A stretch of 64,000 nucleotides of DNA from Aestuariirhabdus haliotis (GCF_023509475.1 NZ_JAKSDZ010000005.1:87922-151921); one strand, 5' to 3'. Numbered from the stretch's first letter, positions 1-10,680 are shown. Numbers and translations are program-made. The notes: generated by a model not told the origin, from the letters alone.

Positions 1-278
1 GGGTGGAAAGTGATATAGCTGGCACCGGCATCAATAAAACTGGCAATCATGCTATCGACCGGTTTGACCATCAGGTGCACATCGATGGGCGCACTGACGC
101 CATGCTTGCGCAACGCTGCACAAACCATCGGGCCAATGGTCAAATTAGGCACATAATGATTATCCATGACATCGAAATGGACCACATCGGCACCGGCAGC
201 GAGTACATTGTCCACCTCTTCCCCAAGTCGAGCAAAATCGGCGGATAGAATACTGGGAGCGATCAGAAAATCTTTCAT
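1..278 (-). CDS. rpe: Ribulose-phosphate 3-epimerase, N-terminal part (cut by window edge)
   Basis: Reading leftward from an ATG at 276-278, the protein starts [20 protein letters not shown], which is the classic Rpe N-terminus. It interconverts ribulose 5-phosphate and xylulose 5-phosphate in the pentose phosphate and Calvin pathways. The visible 92 codons carry the first strand of the TIM barrel, the metal-binding segment [13 protein letters not shown] (His and Asp ligands) and the IDVHLMV strand with its His. The remaining C-terminal part lies outside the window, so integrity cannot be judged. In Pseudomonas relatives rpe is followed by gph and the trpEGDC genes. The gene points away from the DUF3530 gene at 386, so the 107 bases between them must hold both promoters. 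Confidence 0.95.
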   Translation of the reverse strand, partial: MKDFLIAPSILSADFARLGEEVDNVLAAGADVVHFDVMDNHYVPNLTIGPMVCAALRKHGVSAPIDVHLMVKPVDSMIASFIDAGASYITFH

Positions 279-385
279 CGGCTGAGGTCTCGTTGAGCTG
301 ATAAGGAAAAACGCCTATTGTACCTTAAATGCCAGTGCACTCTAGCTGCAAACACCTCTGCAACACCTTGCCAAACGGATTCTCC

Positions 386-1261
386 ATGCCCTATATCAGG
401 TCCTTGTTATGCGCTCTGATGGTTTTATTGCCGGTATCAGGACTAACCGCCGAAACTCCGGCGGATCCAGAACCAGCAAATGAAAGAGCGGAACCGCCAG
501 GTACTGGGGTGCGCTTCAACTACGAACTCACCGAACGCTATGGGGGAACGGATCTGGTCGAGTTGCCTCTGGCCGATGAACAGGCAATCGGCCTTTACCT
601 GCAACGCCGCAGCAGCAAAGATCTGGGCGCGGTCATTCTTGTCGCAGAATCCGGTCAACATGCCGATTGGCCGGTACTGATTGCACCACTGCGCAAGCAG
701 CTACCCGAGCACGGCTGGCACAGTCTGAGTCTGGCCGCACCGATGCGCCCCGCACCGCCAGTGCCGCCACCCAGCGAAGGTTCCCAGGCAGAACAGGAAA
801 GCGCCAGAGAAGAGCAATCCGTGAAATGGCTGGAGGCTCAACAACGGTTTAAACAACAACTTGGGGCCAGGGTGCTGGCCGCCAGCGAATACCTGACGAA
901 CCTCGGCATCCAGCCCCAGGTGCTATTGTTGACCGGCTCAACGGCAGAGCCTGTGCTAGGCTTTCTGGCCGAGCAGAAAGCCCCCTTTGCCGCACTGGTT
1001 CTTGTCCAGGTCAATAACGATGAGGATGACAAGCTCGTTAAGCTGCTGGAACAAACCCCTCAGCTCACGCTGGATCTCTATTACGGCCAGGCCTATCTGG
1101 ATGATTCAGCGGAGCGTTACGCCGCGGCTCAACGCGCAGGCAACTCACAGTTTCACAGAATCAACTTGAGCGGACCTCAAAACAGTATTGATGCCAGCAA
1201 CCAACAACTGATCAAGCGCGTTAGCAGCTGGTTACAGCGGTACCCCGGAGGAGGACGTTAA
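386..1261 (+). CDS. DUF3530 family exported protein (alpha/beta-hydrolase-like)
   Basis: This protein of about 291 residues has an N-terminal signal peptide (MPYIRSLLCALMVLLPVSG, cleavage near LTA). That is why the ATG at 386 is preferred over an upstream in-frame start at 329, which would add 19 non-signal residues. The mature part resembles the DUF3530 family: a segment GAVILVAESGQHADWP, a low-complexity proline stretch (PAPPVPPPSEG), and a later QVLLLTGSTAEPVLGFLAEQ segment in which the GSTAE turn stands where a hydrolase nucleophile elbow would be expected. Function is unknown. Members of this family often sit near rpe, murU and djlA in Pseudomonas relatives. No catalytic activity should be assumed. 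Confidence 0.75.
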   Translation: MPYIRSLLCALMVLLPVSGLTAETPADPEPANERAEPPGTGVRFNYELTERYGGTDLVELPLADEQAIGLYLQRRSSKDLGAVILVAESGQHADWPVLIAPLRKQLPEHGWHSLSLAAPMRPAPPVPPPSEGSQAEQESAREEQSVKWLEAQQRFKQQLGARVLAASEYLTNLGIQPQVLLLTGSTAEPVLGFLAEQKAPFAALVLVQVNNDEDDKLVKLLEQTPQLTLDLYYGQAYLDDSAERYAAAQRAGNSQFHRINLSGPQNSIDASNQQLIKRVSSWLQRYPGGGR

Positions 1262-1287
1262 AGGCTGGCAAGATAGGCCCCGTCACC

Positions 1288-2115
1288 TTACCGATTTCCC
1301 TTACGGTGGCTTTTAAGGACTTCGTAGGCCGCCTGAATCTCCTGCGCTTTCTCTTTAGCCACTTCCATCATCTCTTTAGGCAGCCCCTTAGCCACCAGTT
1401 TATCGGGATGATGCTGGTTCATAAGCTTGCGATAGGCCCGTTTGAGCTCGCTATCGCTGACACTGCTTTGCACCCCCAATACTGCGTAGGCATTTCGTAC
1501 CTCTTGCTCCTGGTTCGGTCGCTCGGCACCTGCTTGTCGCTGGGAACGGGAATGAAAGGCTCGCTGGGCCTGAAAACGCTGATGAATCAACTCGAAACCA
1601 AAGCGGGTCAACCCCAGGGCATCGCACGCGGCCATCAGGACGGTCAGTTCTGCATCACTCATCGCCCCATCGGCATAAGCGGCTTGCAATTGCAGCTCGA
1701 TAAACATCTGGATCAGGCTACTGCCACCACCACTGGCCCTTAGCGCTGCCAGCTCGGCGGAGATATCGGCACCATCTCGCTTGCCTTCATTGAACAGGCG
1801 AATGGCCTCCTGACGCTGTTCATCGGTTAGTCGCATATGGTCCATCAGAGCTGTGGCAAGCTGAATCTCACTTTCTGACACCCGCCCATCAGCTTTGGCC
1901 AGCTTACCCATCACCTTGAAGGTGGCGTTAAAGAAAGCTGTTTGCGCCGAGACACTGCCAACCCGAGCAAAATCACCACCGGCTCGCCCGCCTCGCATCA
2001 CACGCCACTGATTGCTTCTGTCAATCCAGTGTCCGATCAACCCCAGCAAAATAGCACCAAAAGGCCCTCCCCAGAAAAAACCCAACGCTGCACCAATGAT
2101 GGTTCCAACCCACAT
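1288..2115 (-). CDS. djlA: Co-chaperone DjlA (membrane-anchored J-domain protein)
   Basis: DjlA is an inner-membrane DnaJ-type co-chaperone that stimulates DnaK ATPase and affects envelope stress and capsule signalling in enterics. The 275-residue protein has one glycine-rich N-terminal membrane segment (residues 1-28, MWVGTIIGAALGFFWGG), a TerB-like helical middle (about 60-170, KADGRVSESE and YADGAMSDAE repeats), and a C-terminal J domain (about 205-275) with the essential HPD motif in NQHHPDKLVAKG. The start at 2115 is set by GGGGAGAAGTAACC just upstream and by the membrane segment beginning there. It follows murU by 2 bases, so the two are almost certainly cotranscribed and translationally coupled. 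Confidence 0.93.
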   Translation of the reverse strand: MWVGTIIGAALGFFWGGPFGAILLGLIGHWIDRSNQWRVMRGGRAGGDFARVGSVSAQTAFFNATFKVMGKLAKADGRVSESEIQLATALMDHMRLTDEQRQEAIRLFNEGKRDGADISAELAALRASGGGSSLIQMFIELQLQAAYADGAMSDAELTVLMAACDALGLTRFGFELIHQRFQAQRAFHSRSQRQAGAERPNQEQEVRNAYAVLGVQSSVSDSELKRAYRKLMNQHHPDKLVAKGLPKEMMEVAKEKAQEIQAAYEVLKSHRKGNR

Positions 2116-2117
2116 GG

Positions 2118-2864
<747 letters not shown>

Positions 2865-3077
2865 TCAATGAGGCGCTCAAGCTCAATAGATAGGCGAGAC
2901 TCTTTCATGGCAAGACAACAACATTACAGATCAATCCGATTGACTGCTGTTTCGGACTAGCCCATCACCCGAGGAATGCTTTATCATCACCCCTTGCCTG
3001 TCCGGCATCGGGACAGCAAGCGAAGAACCATAACCGTTCCCACACTTTTCCGACAGGACGCCCGGACAGTTCCCATT

Positions 3078-5843
3078 ATGGCAGTATCTAACATCCCCTT
3101 TAAACTGCGCTTTCCTTTAATCGTTGGCGCCGGCTTATTGATTTCGACAGGCACCACCGCCGACGCCTCGGGCAGTGATGGCCGCTGGCGCTGTTTTCCT
3201 GACAGTTCAAAAAACTGGGTGTGTGAACCCCTGGGAGCTTCCCCCGGCCAAGCCGTGCCAAATACGCCGATTGGCGCTACAGCCTCACCGGCCACCTCAT
3301 CAGCAGCCCAAACAGCCAGCGCTCAATCTCCTCAGTTACGGTTAAATCTTGATTGGGTGCCCGTCGCCCAGCTGAACGAAGAGCAACGCGAAGGCTTGCC
3401 CGCCAGCTGCGGTGGTCGATATATAGAGCCGGAACGTGTCGGTAAGGATTTTAAAGGCGACATTAACCAAGCCCCCATCCATGCAGAATCCGACACATCC
3501 GACTACAAGGCAGGTGAAAAAGCGACCTTCACAGGCAATGTGATCGTTCGTCAGGGCTATCGCGAAGTGCGCAGTGATAAGGCCCGCCTATTCGAACAAA
3601 CCGAAATGGGTGAGTTCGAAGGCAATGTCATCATGCGTGAGCCCAACCTGCTCGTTGTCAGCGATAAAACCCGACTACAAACCCAAAGTGGTCGCATGGA
3701 TGCCGAAGGCGTTAACTTCGCCATGCACGATGCGCACAGCCGCGGACAGGCACAGCAGTTTGTGCGCCGCGAAGATGGCATTATCGAAATGACCGATGCC
3801 AGCTACACTACCTGTGCACCCAACGATAACAGTTGGGTACTGACCGGTAGCGAAGTCAGCATCAGCGATGAGACCGGCTTCGGTAGCGCCACCCACGCGG
3901 TGCTGCGAGTCAAAGATGTTCCGGTGTTTTACACGCCTTATATCCACTTCCCGATCGATGATCGACGCCAGTCAGGCTTCCTCTACCCTGAACTGGGTTA
4001 CAGCAGCGAAAGCGGCACCGACATCATCGCGCCCTATTACCTGAACCTGGCACCCAATTACGATGCCACCATCACCCCCCGCTTGCAGACCAAGCGAGGG
4101 GTATCGCTCGAGTCGGAATTCCGCTACCTCACCGAGAGTAGCGAGGGAGAGATCGGCGGATCCTTCCTGCCAAGTGATAACCTCAAAGACGAAAACCGTA
4201 ATTACGATGAAAATCGCTGGCTGGTCAATCTGGAGCATGAGCACCAGATCACTTCCCGTTGGGACGCGACCCTGGATTTTGCCAACGCCAGCGATAAAGA
4301 TTATTTACAGGACTTCGGCACATCGCTGGAAGTCGAATCAACCGACAATCTCAACCAACAGTTTGAAACCCGCTATCGTGGTGGTGATGATGACCTCTAT
4401 TGGTCACTGCTCGCCAATGCCCAAGCGTTCAAGAACATGCGCCAGGACAAGGATGATCCTTACGAGAAACTGCCTCAGATAGAATTCCAGGGCGGCTGGA
4501 ATGCTAACCAACAACTCAGCTTCAGTTGGCTGGCCGACGCCACCTACTTCACTCGTGACGACGACTGGAAATATATTGGTAAAGTGCCTGAAGCTAACAG
4601 GAACTCATTTGATCAGCGCTACGATGTCGAGCGTAGCATCTATGAAGAAGGTACCGATGAGATCACCAACGCCAACGGCACTCGAGTCTACCTCGAAACC
4701 GGCAGCAGCTATCGCTGGCAATGGCCTTTTGCGTACATAGAACCCACGGTCAAAGCCAAGACTCTGCACTATAAATTATCCAACCTGGATCGAGCAGCCT
4801 TCGATGATCCGAACACCAATCCTGGCGGGCGCAAATACGACACATCACCGTCCACCAGCACACCGATGTTCAGCCTCGACAGTGGACTCTATTTTGATCG
4901 TGCCAGCAGCTATTTCGGTAGCAGCTTTACCCACACTCTGGAGCCACGCCTGTTCTACCTGTACGTCCCTGAACAGGACGATCAGGAACAGAATCCGCTG
5001 TTCGATACCGGCGAATACAATTTCAGCTACGACTCCCTATGGCGTGAAGATCGCTTCAGCGGCCGTGACCGACTGGCGGATGCCAACCAGGTGTCGCTGG
5101 GCATCACCACCCGCTTACTGAACGATAGCGGCTTTGAAACCCTGCGCTTTGCGATTGGTCAAACCTACTACTTTGAAGATCGTGAAGTACTGGTCGATCC
5201 GTATTACGGGAAAGACCAGAGCGAAGACGGTGCCGACAGTAACCTCAGCCAGGGCCGCGAATGGACTCTGGATGAAGCCGAAGCGTCCAGCTCACCTATC
5301 GCGTCTGAACTCGTCTGGAACTTCAGCCGTGCCAGCAGTATTCGCCAGGAGTGGGTCTACAACACCGACCAGAGCTGGAACCAGGACTATCTCTTCGCTT
5401 ACCGCTACAATCCCGACCCGGCACGCATGCTGGATGTTGCTTACCGCTACGAAAAACGCCCGGATAGAACCGTTAAGGACGATGACGGTAACGCCATTGC
5501 GGGACAGTTCGATGATGGCAGCATCTCCCAGTCGGATATCTCGGCTATTTGGCCCATTTACGGTAACTGGAGCTTTTTGGGGCGCTGGAACCATGACCTG
5601 ACCAACAACGAAAGCCTTGAAGTGATGGCAGGAACCGAATACGACAGTTGCTGTTACAAAGTACGCTTCCTGTTCCGCCAGTCACTGAGCGGCAGCACTG
5701 ACGACATTGAGAATGCCAACACCGAGAATGCCTTTGTATTACAATTCGTGCTCAAGGGACTGGGAGGCTTTGGAACCAACACCCGCTTCCTGGAAGGCAT
5801 TAAAGGCTATGAAGAATACGACAAGAGTAGTGGTGTGAAATGA
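3078..5843 (+). CDS. lptD: LPS-assembly outer-membrane protein LptD
   Basis: LptD is the beta-barrel that, with LptE plugged inside, inserts lipopolysaccharide into the outer leaflet. The product is 921 residues, close to Pseudomonas LptD and longer than the enteric form. The order is: signal peptide (about 1-30, FPLIVGAGLLISTG), an OstA/LptA-like jelly-roll (about 130-250, FTGNVIVRQGYREVRSDKAR), then the barrel (FYTPYIHFPIDDRRQSGFL). Cysteines that could form the activating disulfides are at about C39, C49, C110, C238 and the adjacent CC pair in DSCCYKVRF near the C-terminus, the hallmark of this family. The ATG at 3078 gives a proper signal peptide; an upstream in-frame start at 2976 does not. 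surA overlaps by 4 bases. Confidence 0.96.
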   Translation: MAVSNIPFKLRFPLIVGAGLLISTGTTADASGSDGRWRCFPDSSKNWVCEPLGASPGQAVPNTPIGATASPATSSAAQTASAQSPQLRLNLDWVPVAQLNEEQREGLPASCGGRYIEPERVGKDFKGDINQAPIHAESDTSDYKAGEKATFTGNVIVRQGYREVRSDKARLFEQTEMGEFEGNVIMREPNLLVVSDKTRLQTQSGRMDAEGVNFAMHDAHSRGQAQQFVRREDGIIEMTDASYTTCAPNDNSWVLTGSEVSISDETGFGSATHAVLRVKDVPVFYTPYIHFPIDDRRQSGFLYPELGYSSESGTDIIAPYYLNLAPNYDATITPRLQTKRGVSLESEFRYLTESSEGEIGGSFLPSDNLKDENRNYDENRWLVNLEHEHQITSRWDATLDFANASDKDYLQDFGTSLEVESTDNLNQQFETRYRGGDDDLYWSLLANAQAFKNMRQDKDDPYEKLPQIEFQGGWNANQQLSFSWLADATYFTRDDDWKYIGKVPEANRNSFDQRYDVERSIYEEGTDEITNANGTRVYLETGSSYRWQWPFAYIEPTVKAKTLHYKLSNLDRAAFDDPNTNPGGRKYDTSPSTSTPMFSLDSGLYFDRASSYFGSSFTHTLEPRLFYLYVPEQDDQEQNPLFDTGEYNFSYDSLWREDRFSGRDRLADANQVSLGITTRLLNDSGFETLRFAIGQTYYFEDREVLVDPYYGKDQSEDGADSNLSQGREWTLDEAEASSSPIASELVWNFSRASSIRQEWVYNTDQSWNQDYLFAYRYNPDPARMLDVAYRYEKRPDRTVKDDDGNAIAGQFDDGSISQSDISAIWPIYGNWSFLGRWNHDLTNNESLEVMAGTEYDSCCYKVRFLFRQSLSGSTDDIENANTENAFVLQFVLKGLGGFGTNTRFLEGIKGYEEYDKSSGVK

Positions 5844-7123
5844 AATTGATGCGAACAATTGCCTTAGGCGCAACCCTGACCCTTTCGAGCTTAACCGCTC
5901 ATGCCCAGATCGAACCGTTAGACCGCATCGCTGCGATCGTGAACGATGATGTGGTGATGTACTCTGAACTTGAGCAACGTATCTCGAGCGTTGAAAACCA
6001 GATTCGTAGCCGCAATGGTGTTATGCCACCACGGGAGATCCTGCAGAGTCAGGTGATGGAACGCCTGATTATGGAGAGCATTCAACTCCAGATCGGTGAA
6101 CGTTCCGGTATTCGCATCGACGACCAAACCCTGAACAACACCATGCAGAGTATTGCCAAGCGCAATAATATGAATCTGGTTGAATTCAAGGCGGCCATTG
6201 AAGCGGATGGCGCCTCCTATGCTGAGGCTCGTGAGCAAGTGCGTCGGGACCTGACCATCAACCGCATTCGCCAGGCGCGGGTGAATGATCGCATTCGTAT
6301 CTCCGACCAGGAAGTACGCAACTTTGAGCTTTCGGAAGAGGGTCAATATGAATTATCCGCGGATTATCGCTTGTCTCATATTCTGATCCCCTTACCCGAT
6401 GCGGCCTCTCCCGAGCAGATTGCACAGGCCAAGCAGACCGCAGGCAAGCTTTATCAGGAGCTGCTGGCCGGGGCCGAGTTTGAAAAGATGGCAATTACCT
6501 ATTCTCGGGGCCAGTCGGCCCTCGATGGTGGCGATCTCGGCTGGCGAAAAGCCGATCAGATGCCCAGCCTCTTCGCGTCCCAGATCACCTCATTGAACGT
6601 CGGTGAGATTGCTCGCCCTATCCGCAGCGCCAGTGGCTACCATATTGTACGCTTGGCCGATAAACGGGGTGATAACAAGATGATGCAGCGCCAGTACGAT
6701 GTCCGCCACATTCTGATCAAACCTAACGAGATCCGCCGCGACGAGGACGCCAGAATACTCCTGGTTCAGCTTTATGATCGCATTGCCGATGGCGAATCCT
6801 TTGAAGAACTGGCTCGGGCTCACTCTGACGATACCGGTTCTGCACTCGAAGGCGGGCGTCTGGAATGGGTGAACCCCAACGACCTGGTGTCGGAATTCCA
6901 ACAAGTCATGAAATCAATGCCCCACGGGGAAGTGAGCCAACCCTTCAAAACCCAGTATGGCTGGCACATTCTTGAAGTACTGGGCGAGCGTAACCAGGAT
7001 ATGAGCCTGGCTGTTAAGGAAAACCGTATTCGTAATATCCTGCACAACCGTAAATTCAACGAAGAGGTTGAGCTGTGGTTGCGGGAGATTCGCGACGACA
7101 CCTACGTCGAGCTCAAAATCTAA
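5840..7123 (+). CDS. surA: Periplasmic chaperone/peptidyl-prolyl isomerase SurA
   Basis: SurA escorts unfolded outer-membrane proteins, including LptD itself, to the BAM complex. The 427-residue protein has a signal peptide ending near AHA (residue 22), a SurA N domain (VNDDVVMYSELEQRI onward), and two parvulin domains: P1 at about 173-272 (YRLSHILIPLPD ... GGDLGWRKADQMP) and P2 at about 285-385 (YDVRHILIKPNE ... GGRLEWVNPNDLV). A C-terminal helix completes the N domain. It starts at ATGA overlapping the lptD stop, so translation is coupled. The lptD-surA-pdxA-rsmA order is standard for Gammaproteobacteria. Confidence 0.97.
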   Translation: MKLMRTIALGATLTLSSLTAHAQIEPLDRIAAIVNDDVVMYSELEQRISSVENQIRSRNGVMPPREILQSQVMERLIMESIQLQIGERSGIRIDDQTLNNTMQSIAKRNNMNLVEFKAAIEADGASYAEAREQVRRDLTINRIRQARVNDRIRISDQEVRNFELSEEGQYELSADYRLSHILIPLPDAASPEQIAQAKQTAGKLYQELLAGAEFEKMAITYSRGQSALDGGDLGWRKADQMPSLFASQITSLNVGEIARPIRSASGYHIVRLADKRGDNKMMQRQYDVRHILIKPNEIRRDEDARILLVQLYDRIADGESFEELARAHSDDTGSALEGGRLEWVNPNDLVSEFQQVMKSMPHGEVSQPFKTQYGWHILEVLGERNQDMSLAVKENRIRNILHNRKFNEEVELWLREIRDDTYVELKI

Positions 7124-7138
7124 ACGGAAGCCTTGCCG

Positions 7139-8149
7139 ATGCCTGCCCCTATTGTCATCACCAGTGGTGAGCCTGCGGGTATCGGCCCGGAACTCTGCGT
7201 ACAACTGGCGCAACAGGCCCTGGATACCCCATTTACCGTTATCGGTGACCCTCAATTGCTACGGCAAAGAGCCGAGCAACTTCAACTTCCGTTAGCCCTT
7301 CACGAAATAGGCGAGAAGGACCTGACTTCCGGGCAGGGTCTGCCCCCCCATCAGCCTGGAGAGATAAACCTGATCTCCACCCCGCTCGCCTCCCAAAGCG
7401 TATCCGGCCAGCTGGACACCGCTAACGCACGCTATGTCCTCAACACCCTGGATATTGCAATACAAGGCTGCCTCAAGGGTCATTTCTCCGCCATGGTCAC
7501 CGCCCCCGTGCATAAGGGCGTTATTAACGATGCCGGCATAGCATTTAGCGGGCACACCGAGTACCTCGCCGAACAAACCCAGACGCCCATGGTGGTAATG
7601 ATGTTGGCAACCGAAGGGCTTCGAGTCGCATTGGTGACCACTCACCTGCCCCTTCGAGAGGTCGCTGACCAGATCACCCCGGATCGATTGCGCCGGGTGA
7701 TCCGCATATTGCACCAGGATCTGATTCACAAGTTCGGCCTGGCCGAGCCTCGCATACTGGTGTGCGGACTTAACCCTCACGCAGGTGAAGGTGGCCATCT
7801 TGGGCGAGAAGAGATCGAAGTCATCGAACCCGTACTGGATCAATTGCGCGAAGAATCAATGCAGTTGATCGGTCCCTTACCAGCCGATTCACTGTTCACC
7901 GAACACCATCTGGATGACGCCGATGCAGCCCTGGCGATGTTCCACGACCAGGGACTTCCCGTACTCAAACACAAAGGGTTCGGGAAAGCGGTGAATATTA
8001 CTCTCGGTTTACCTATAATCCGCACGTCTGTGGATCATGGTACCGCCCTGGATCTTGCCGGAACCGGCAAGGCCGACCTGGGTAGCCTGTTAACCGCCTT
8101 TCGTTACGCCCAACAGATGAGTGCCGCACAAAGCCGCCCATCCGACTGA
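7139..8149 (+). CDS. pdxA: 4-hydroxythreonine-4-phosphate dehydrogenase
   Basis: PdxA oxidises 4-phosphohydroxy-L-threonine in the DXP-dependent pyridoxal phosphate pathway. The sequence carries the family landmarks [54 protein letters not shown] and [19 protein letters not shown], which provide the divalent-metal histidines and substrate contacts. Length (336 residues) is normal. The ATG at 7139 has GGAAG 8 bases upstream; a TTG six bases earlier in frame is less likely. It lies 15 bases after surA and 8 before rsmA, within one operon. Confidence 0.95.
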   Translation: MPAPIVITSGEPAGIGPELCVQLAQQALDTPFTVIGDPQLLRQRAEQLQLPLALHEIGEKDLTSGQGLPPHQPGEINLISTPLASQSVSGQLDTANARYVLNTLDIAIQGCLKGHFSAMVTAPVHKGVINDAGIAFSGHTEYLAEQTQTPMVVMMLATEGLRVALVTTHLPLREVADQITPDRLRRVIRILHQDLIHKFGLAEPRILVCGLNPHAGEGGHLGREEIEVIEPVLDQLREESMQLIGPLPADSLFTEHHLDDADAALAMFHDQGLPVLKHKGFGKAVNITLGLPIIRTSVDHGTALDLAGTGKADLGSLLTAFRYAQQMSAAQSRPSD

Positions 8150-8157
8150 GAGATTGC

Positions 8158-8970
8158 ATGTCGCAAAAATCGCCGTTTGAGCATCGCGCTCGCAAACGTT
8201 TCGGCCAGAATTTCCTCCACGACGCTGGAGTAATCAACCGAATCATACGCGCCATTGCGCCCAAATCCAGCGACCACCTGGTTGAAATCGGCCCAGGTCA
8301 AGGCGCCTTAACCCGTGACCTGGTCGACTCCGGTGCTCGCCTTGACGTGGTAGAGTTGGATCAGGATCTGGTACCCCTATTGCTGGCCAATTTCTCACTG
8401 AAAGACAACTTTCACCTTCACCAGGGTGATGCGCTGCGCTTTGACTTCAGCCAACTGCAACAACAGGGTGAGAAACTGCGAGTAATCGGTAACCTGCCCT
8501 ACAACATTTCCACGCCTCTGATGTTTCACCTGTTGAGCTATCAGGATCTCATCGAGGATATGCACTTTATGCTGCAAAAAGAGGTGGTAGATCGCCTCGC
8601 AGCAGGCCCTGGTGATAAGCATTATGGCCGCTTAGGTATCATGGTTCAGTATTATTGTCAGGTGGACTCGCTGTTCCCCGTGGGTTCCGGAGCCTTCAAT
8701 CCGGCCCCCAAGGTGGAATCAGCCATTGTTCGCTTGCGCCCTTACAAGGAAAGACCCCATATGGCACAGGATGTAAAACAGCTGGAAACGGTCGTGAGAA
8801 CTGCCTTTACCCAGCGCCGAAAAACTCTTAGAAATGCCCTCAAAAGCCTGATCACTGCAGACAGTATTGAGTCTCTGGGTATCGATGCTGCGTCCCGACC
8901 GGAGCGTATAACCCTGGCAGAATTCGTGGCCATCAGTGATCACATCAGCAATAACCCCACGGAGCCCTGA
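8158..8970 (+). CDS. rsmA: 16S rRNA dimethyladenosine transferase RsmA (KsgA)
   Basis: RsmA dimethylates the two adjacent adenosines in the 3'-terminal hairpin of 16S rRNA (A1518/A1519 in E. coli numbering), a late 30S checkpoint. The 270-residue protein has the N-terminal KRFGQNFLHD motif, the SAM-binding loop VEIGPGQGALT, the acidic VVELDQDLV and the catalytic NLPYNIST motif, followed by a C-terminal helical domain with FTQRRKTLRNAL. Its neighbours are pdxA (8 bases upstream) and apaH (6 bases downstream). The apaG gene that commonly sits between rsmA and apaH is missing. Confidence 0.96.
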   Translation: MSQKSPFEHRARKRFGQNFLHDAGVINRIIRAIAPKSSDHLVEIGPGQGALTRDLVDSGARLDVVELDQDLVPLLLANFSLKDNFHLHQGDALRFDFSQLQQQGEKLRVIGNLPYNISTPLMFHLLSYQDLIEDMHFMLQKEVVDRLAAGPGDKHYGRLGIMVQYYCQVDSLFPVGSGAFNPAPKVESAIVRLRPYKERPHMAQDVKQLETVVRTAFTQRRKTLRNALKSLITADSIESLGIDAASRPERITLAEFVAISDHISNNPTEP

Positions 8971-8976
8971 GAGGTC

Positions 8977-9801
8977 ATGCCCACATATGCAATTGGTGAC
9001 ATCCAGGGCTGCTTCGAGCAGTTACAGGATTTGCTGGCGCTGATTGAGTTCAATCCGAAACATGACCGTCTCTGGGTAGCCGGAGATCTGGTCAACAGAG
9101 GGCCACAATCCCTCGAAACCCTACGCTATCTTCGCAGTCTCGGTGATCGCTGCGTCTGCGTACTGGGCAACCATGATCTGCACCTGCTGGCCGTTGCCGA
9201 AGGCATCATGCGCAATCGCAACCAGGACACCTTAACTCCAATTCTGGACGCTCCCGATCGCGACGAACTACTGCAATGGCTGAGACAATTGCCGCTGGTG
9301 CATCATTGCCCTGATCTGGGTTTTACCATGGTACATGCCGGTATTCCGCCGGGTTGGTCGCTGAAGGCATCCTTAAATCGCGCCGCAGAAGTTGAGTCCG
9401 TATTGCGCAGCGACAACTACCGGAAGCTGCTGAAAAATATGTACGGTGATGAACCCGCCTGCTGGCACAAAAACCTTAAGGGCTCACGACGCTTGCGGGT
9501 GATCATCAACTATCTGACCCGCATGCGTTTCTGCCGGCAGGACAACACCCTGGATCTCGATCAGAAAAGCGGTGCTAACAACCCGCCTCAGGGCTTTGCT
9601 CCCTGGTATCAGCACGAAAAGCGTAAATGTGCCGATCAACGCATCATTTTTGGTCATTGGGCCGCGCTGGAAGGCAAAGCCGATCATCCCAATGTATTTG
9701 CCCTGGATACCGGTTGCGTCTGGGGCGGACAATTGACCGCCCTGACCCTGGAAACCGGTGAGTTAACGTCGCTCAACTGTCCATTGCCGGAATTTCGTTA
9801 G
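8977..9801 (+). CDS. apaH: Symmetrical bis(5'-nucleosyl)-tetraphosphatase
   Basis: ApaH hydrolyses Ap4A to two ADP and also removes Np4 caps from bacterial RNA. The 274-residue protein shows the metallophosphatase motifs in order: GDIQGC (residues 7-12), GDLVNRGP, GNHDLHLL, and HAGIPPGW, with a late GHWAAL and DTGCVWGG near the C-terminus. It is the last gene of the lptD operon. Its 3' end overlaps the convergent EamA transporter gene by 39 bases, so the two mRNAs could pair. Confidence 0.95.
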   Translation: MPTYAIGDIQGCFEQLQDLLALIEFNPKHDRLWVAGDLVNRGPQSLETLRYLRSLGDRCVCVLGNHDLHLLAVAEGIMRNRNQDTLTPILDAPDRDELLQWLRQLPLVHHCPDLGFTMVHAGIPPGWSLKASLNRAAEVESVLRSDNYRKLLKNMYGDEPACWHKNLKGSRRLRVIINYLTRMRFCRQDNTLDLDQKSGANNPPQGFAPWYQHEKRKCADQRIIFGHWAALEGKADHPNVFALDTGCVWGGQLTALTLETGELTSLNCPLPEFR

Positions 9802-10680
9802 CCGCACCCCCAGCCTCGGCAACATGGCTTCGCCAAAATAGAGAGCCAGAGCCGACACAATCATCAATGCCCCCACCACAGTCGTCAGGGTCAAGGCTTC
9901 ATCGTTCAGCAAATGTCCCAACATCAAGGCAAAACAGGGCGTCATCATCGGAATCAACGACACTTGGCTAGCAGTCAAATTTCGCAATATGTAGAAATAC
10001 AACACAAAGCCGATCACTGAACCAAAAAACGCCAGATAGAGAATCGCTAATACCGAACGAGCCCCCGGGATTTCCACTTCAGCAGGGCTCATCAGCGCCC
10101 AGAACACCACAAACACCGGTATCGACAATATCAAACTGCCTGTGGCTTGTTGCTGGGGGTCAACTGCCGCATCGAGCCGCTTGACCCAAACCGCACTGAC
10201 ACAAAACAGAGCAACCGCCGTCAAGTTGACCAACAAGGCCGGTAGCTGTCCACCGTCCAGCACCATGTCCCCGGAAAACACCACCATGAGCCCACTCAGC
10301 GCGAGCAGCAAGCTGAGTAACCGTATTCTGGTAAAGGCTTGTTCACGCAAAACCAAAGTAGCAATCACTCCGGTTATCAGGGGTGACAGCCCGAACAGAA
10401 CCGACATTACTCCCGACGGCAAGGTCTGGGCGGACCAATACACCAATAACATACAGCCCCAGATACCCAGGCTCGCGGCAAAATAGCTGCGCAGCGCCTG
10501 ACCGCGCCAGACCATGCGTCCACCCAGAATTTTTAATAACAACCAGGAAAGAATGGCTGCTACTCCCATACGCGCAAACACAGCATCGACAAAGTAGACC
10601 GATTCCACACTCCACTTGATACCTAATGGAGTGGTGGACCAGATCAAAACCACCCCGATGTATGCCAACAACACCTTCAT
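9763..10680 (-). CDS. EamA/DMT-family inner-membrane transporter
   Basis: This 305-residue, very hydrophobic protein has about ten membrane segments in two homologous EamA halves (first half from MKVLLAYIGVVLIWSTTPLG, second from about residue 150, LLVNLTAVALFCVSAVWVKRL). The WSTTPLG motif after the first segment is typical of drug/metabolite transporters. Substrate cannot be inferred; related proteins export amino acids, nucleosides or quaternary compounds. The start at 10680 is a clean ATG at the beginning of the first membrane helix. It stands alone, convergent with apaH. Confidence 0.85.
   Translation of the reverse strand: MKVLLAYIGVVLIWSTTPLGIKWSVESVYFVDAVFARMGVAAILSWLLLKILGGRMVWRGQALRSYFAASLGIWGCMLLVYWSAQTLPSGVMSVLFGLSPLITGVIATLVLREQAFTRIRLLSLLLALSGLMVVFSGDMVLDGGQLPALLVNLTAVALFCVSAVWVKRLDAAVDPQQQATGSLILSIPVFVVFWALMSPAEVEIPGARSVLAILYLAFFGSVIGFVLYFYILRNLTASQVSLIPMMTPCFALMLGHLLNDEALTLTTVVGALMIVSALALYFGEAMLPRLGVRLTKFRQWTVERR

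Noticed and set aside
3..248. 81-codon plus-strand frame at the left edge
   Set aside because: It is the shadow of rpe, whose minus-strand translation matches the family motif for motif.
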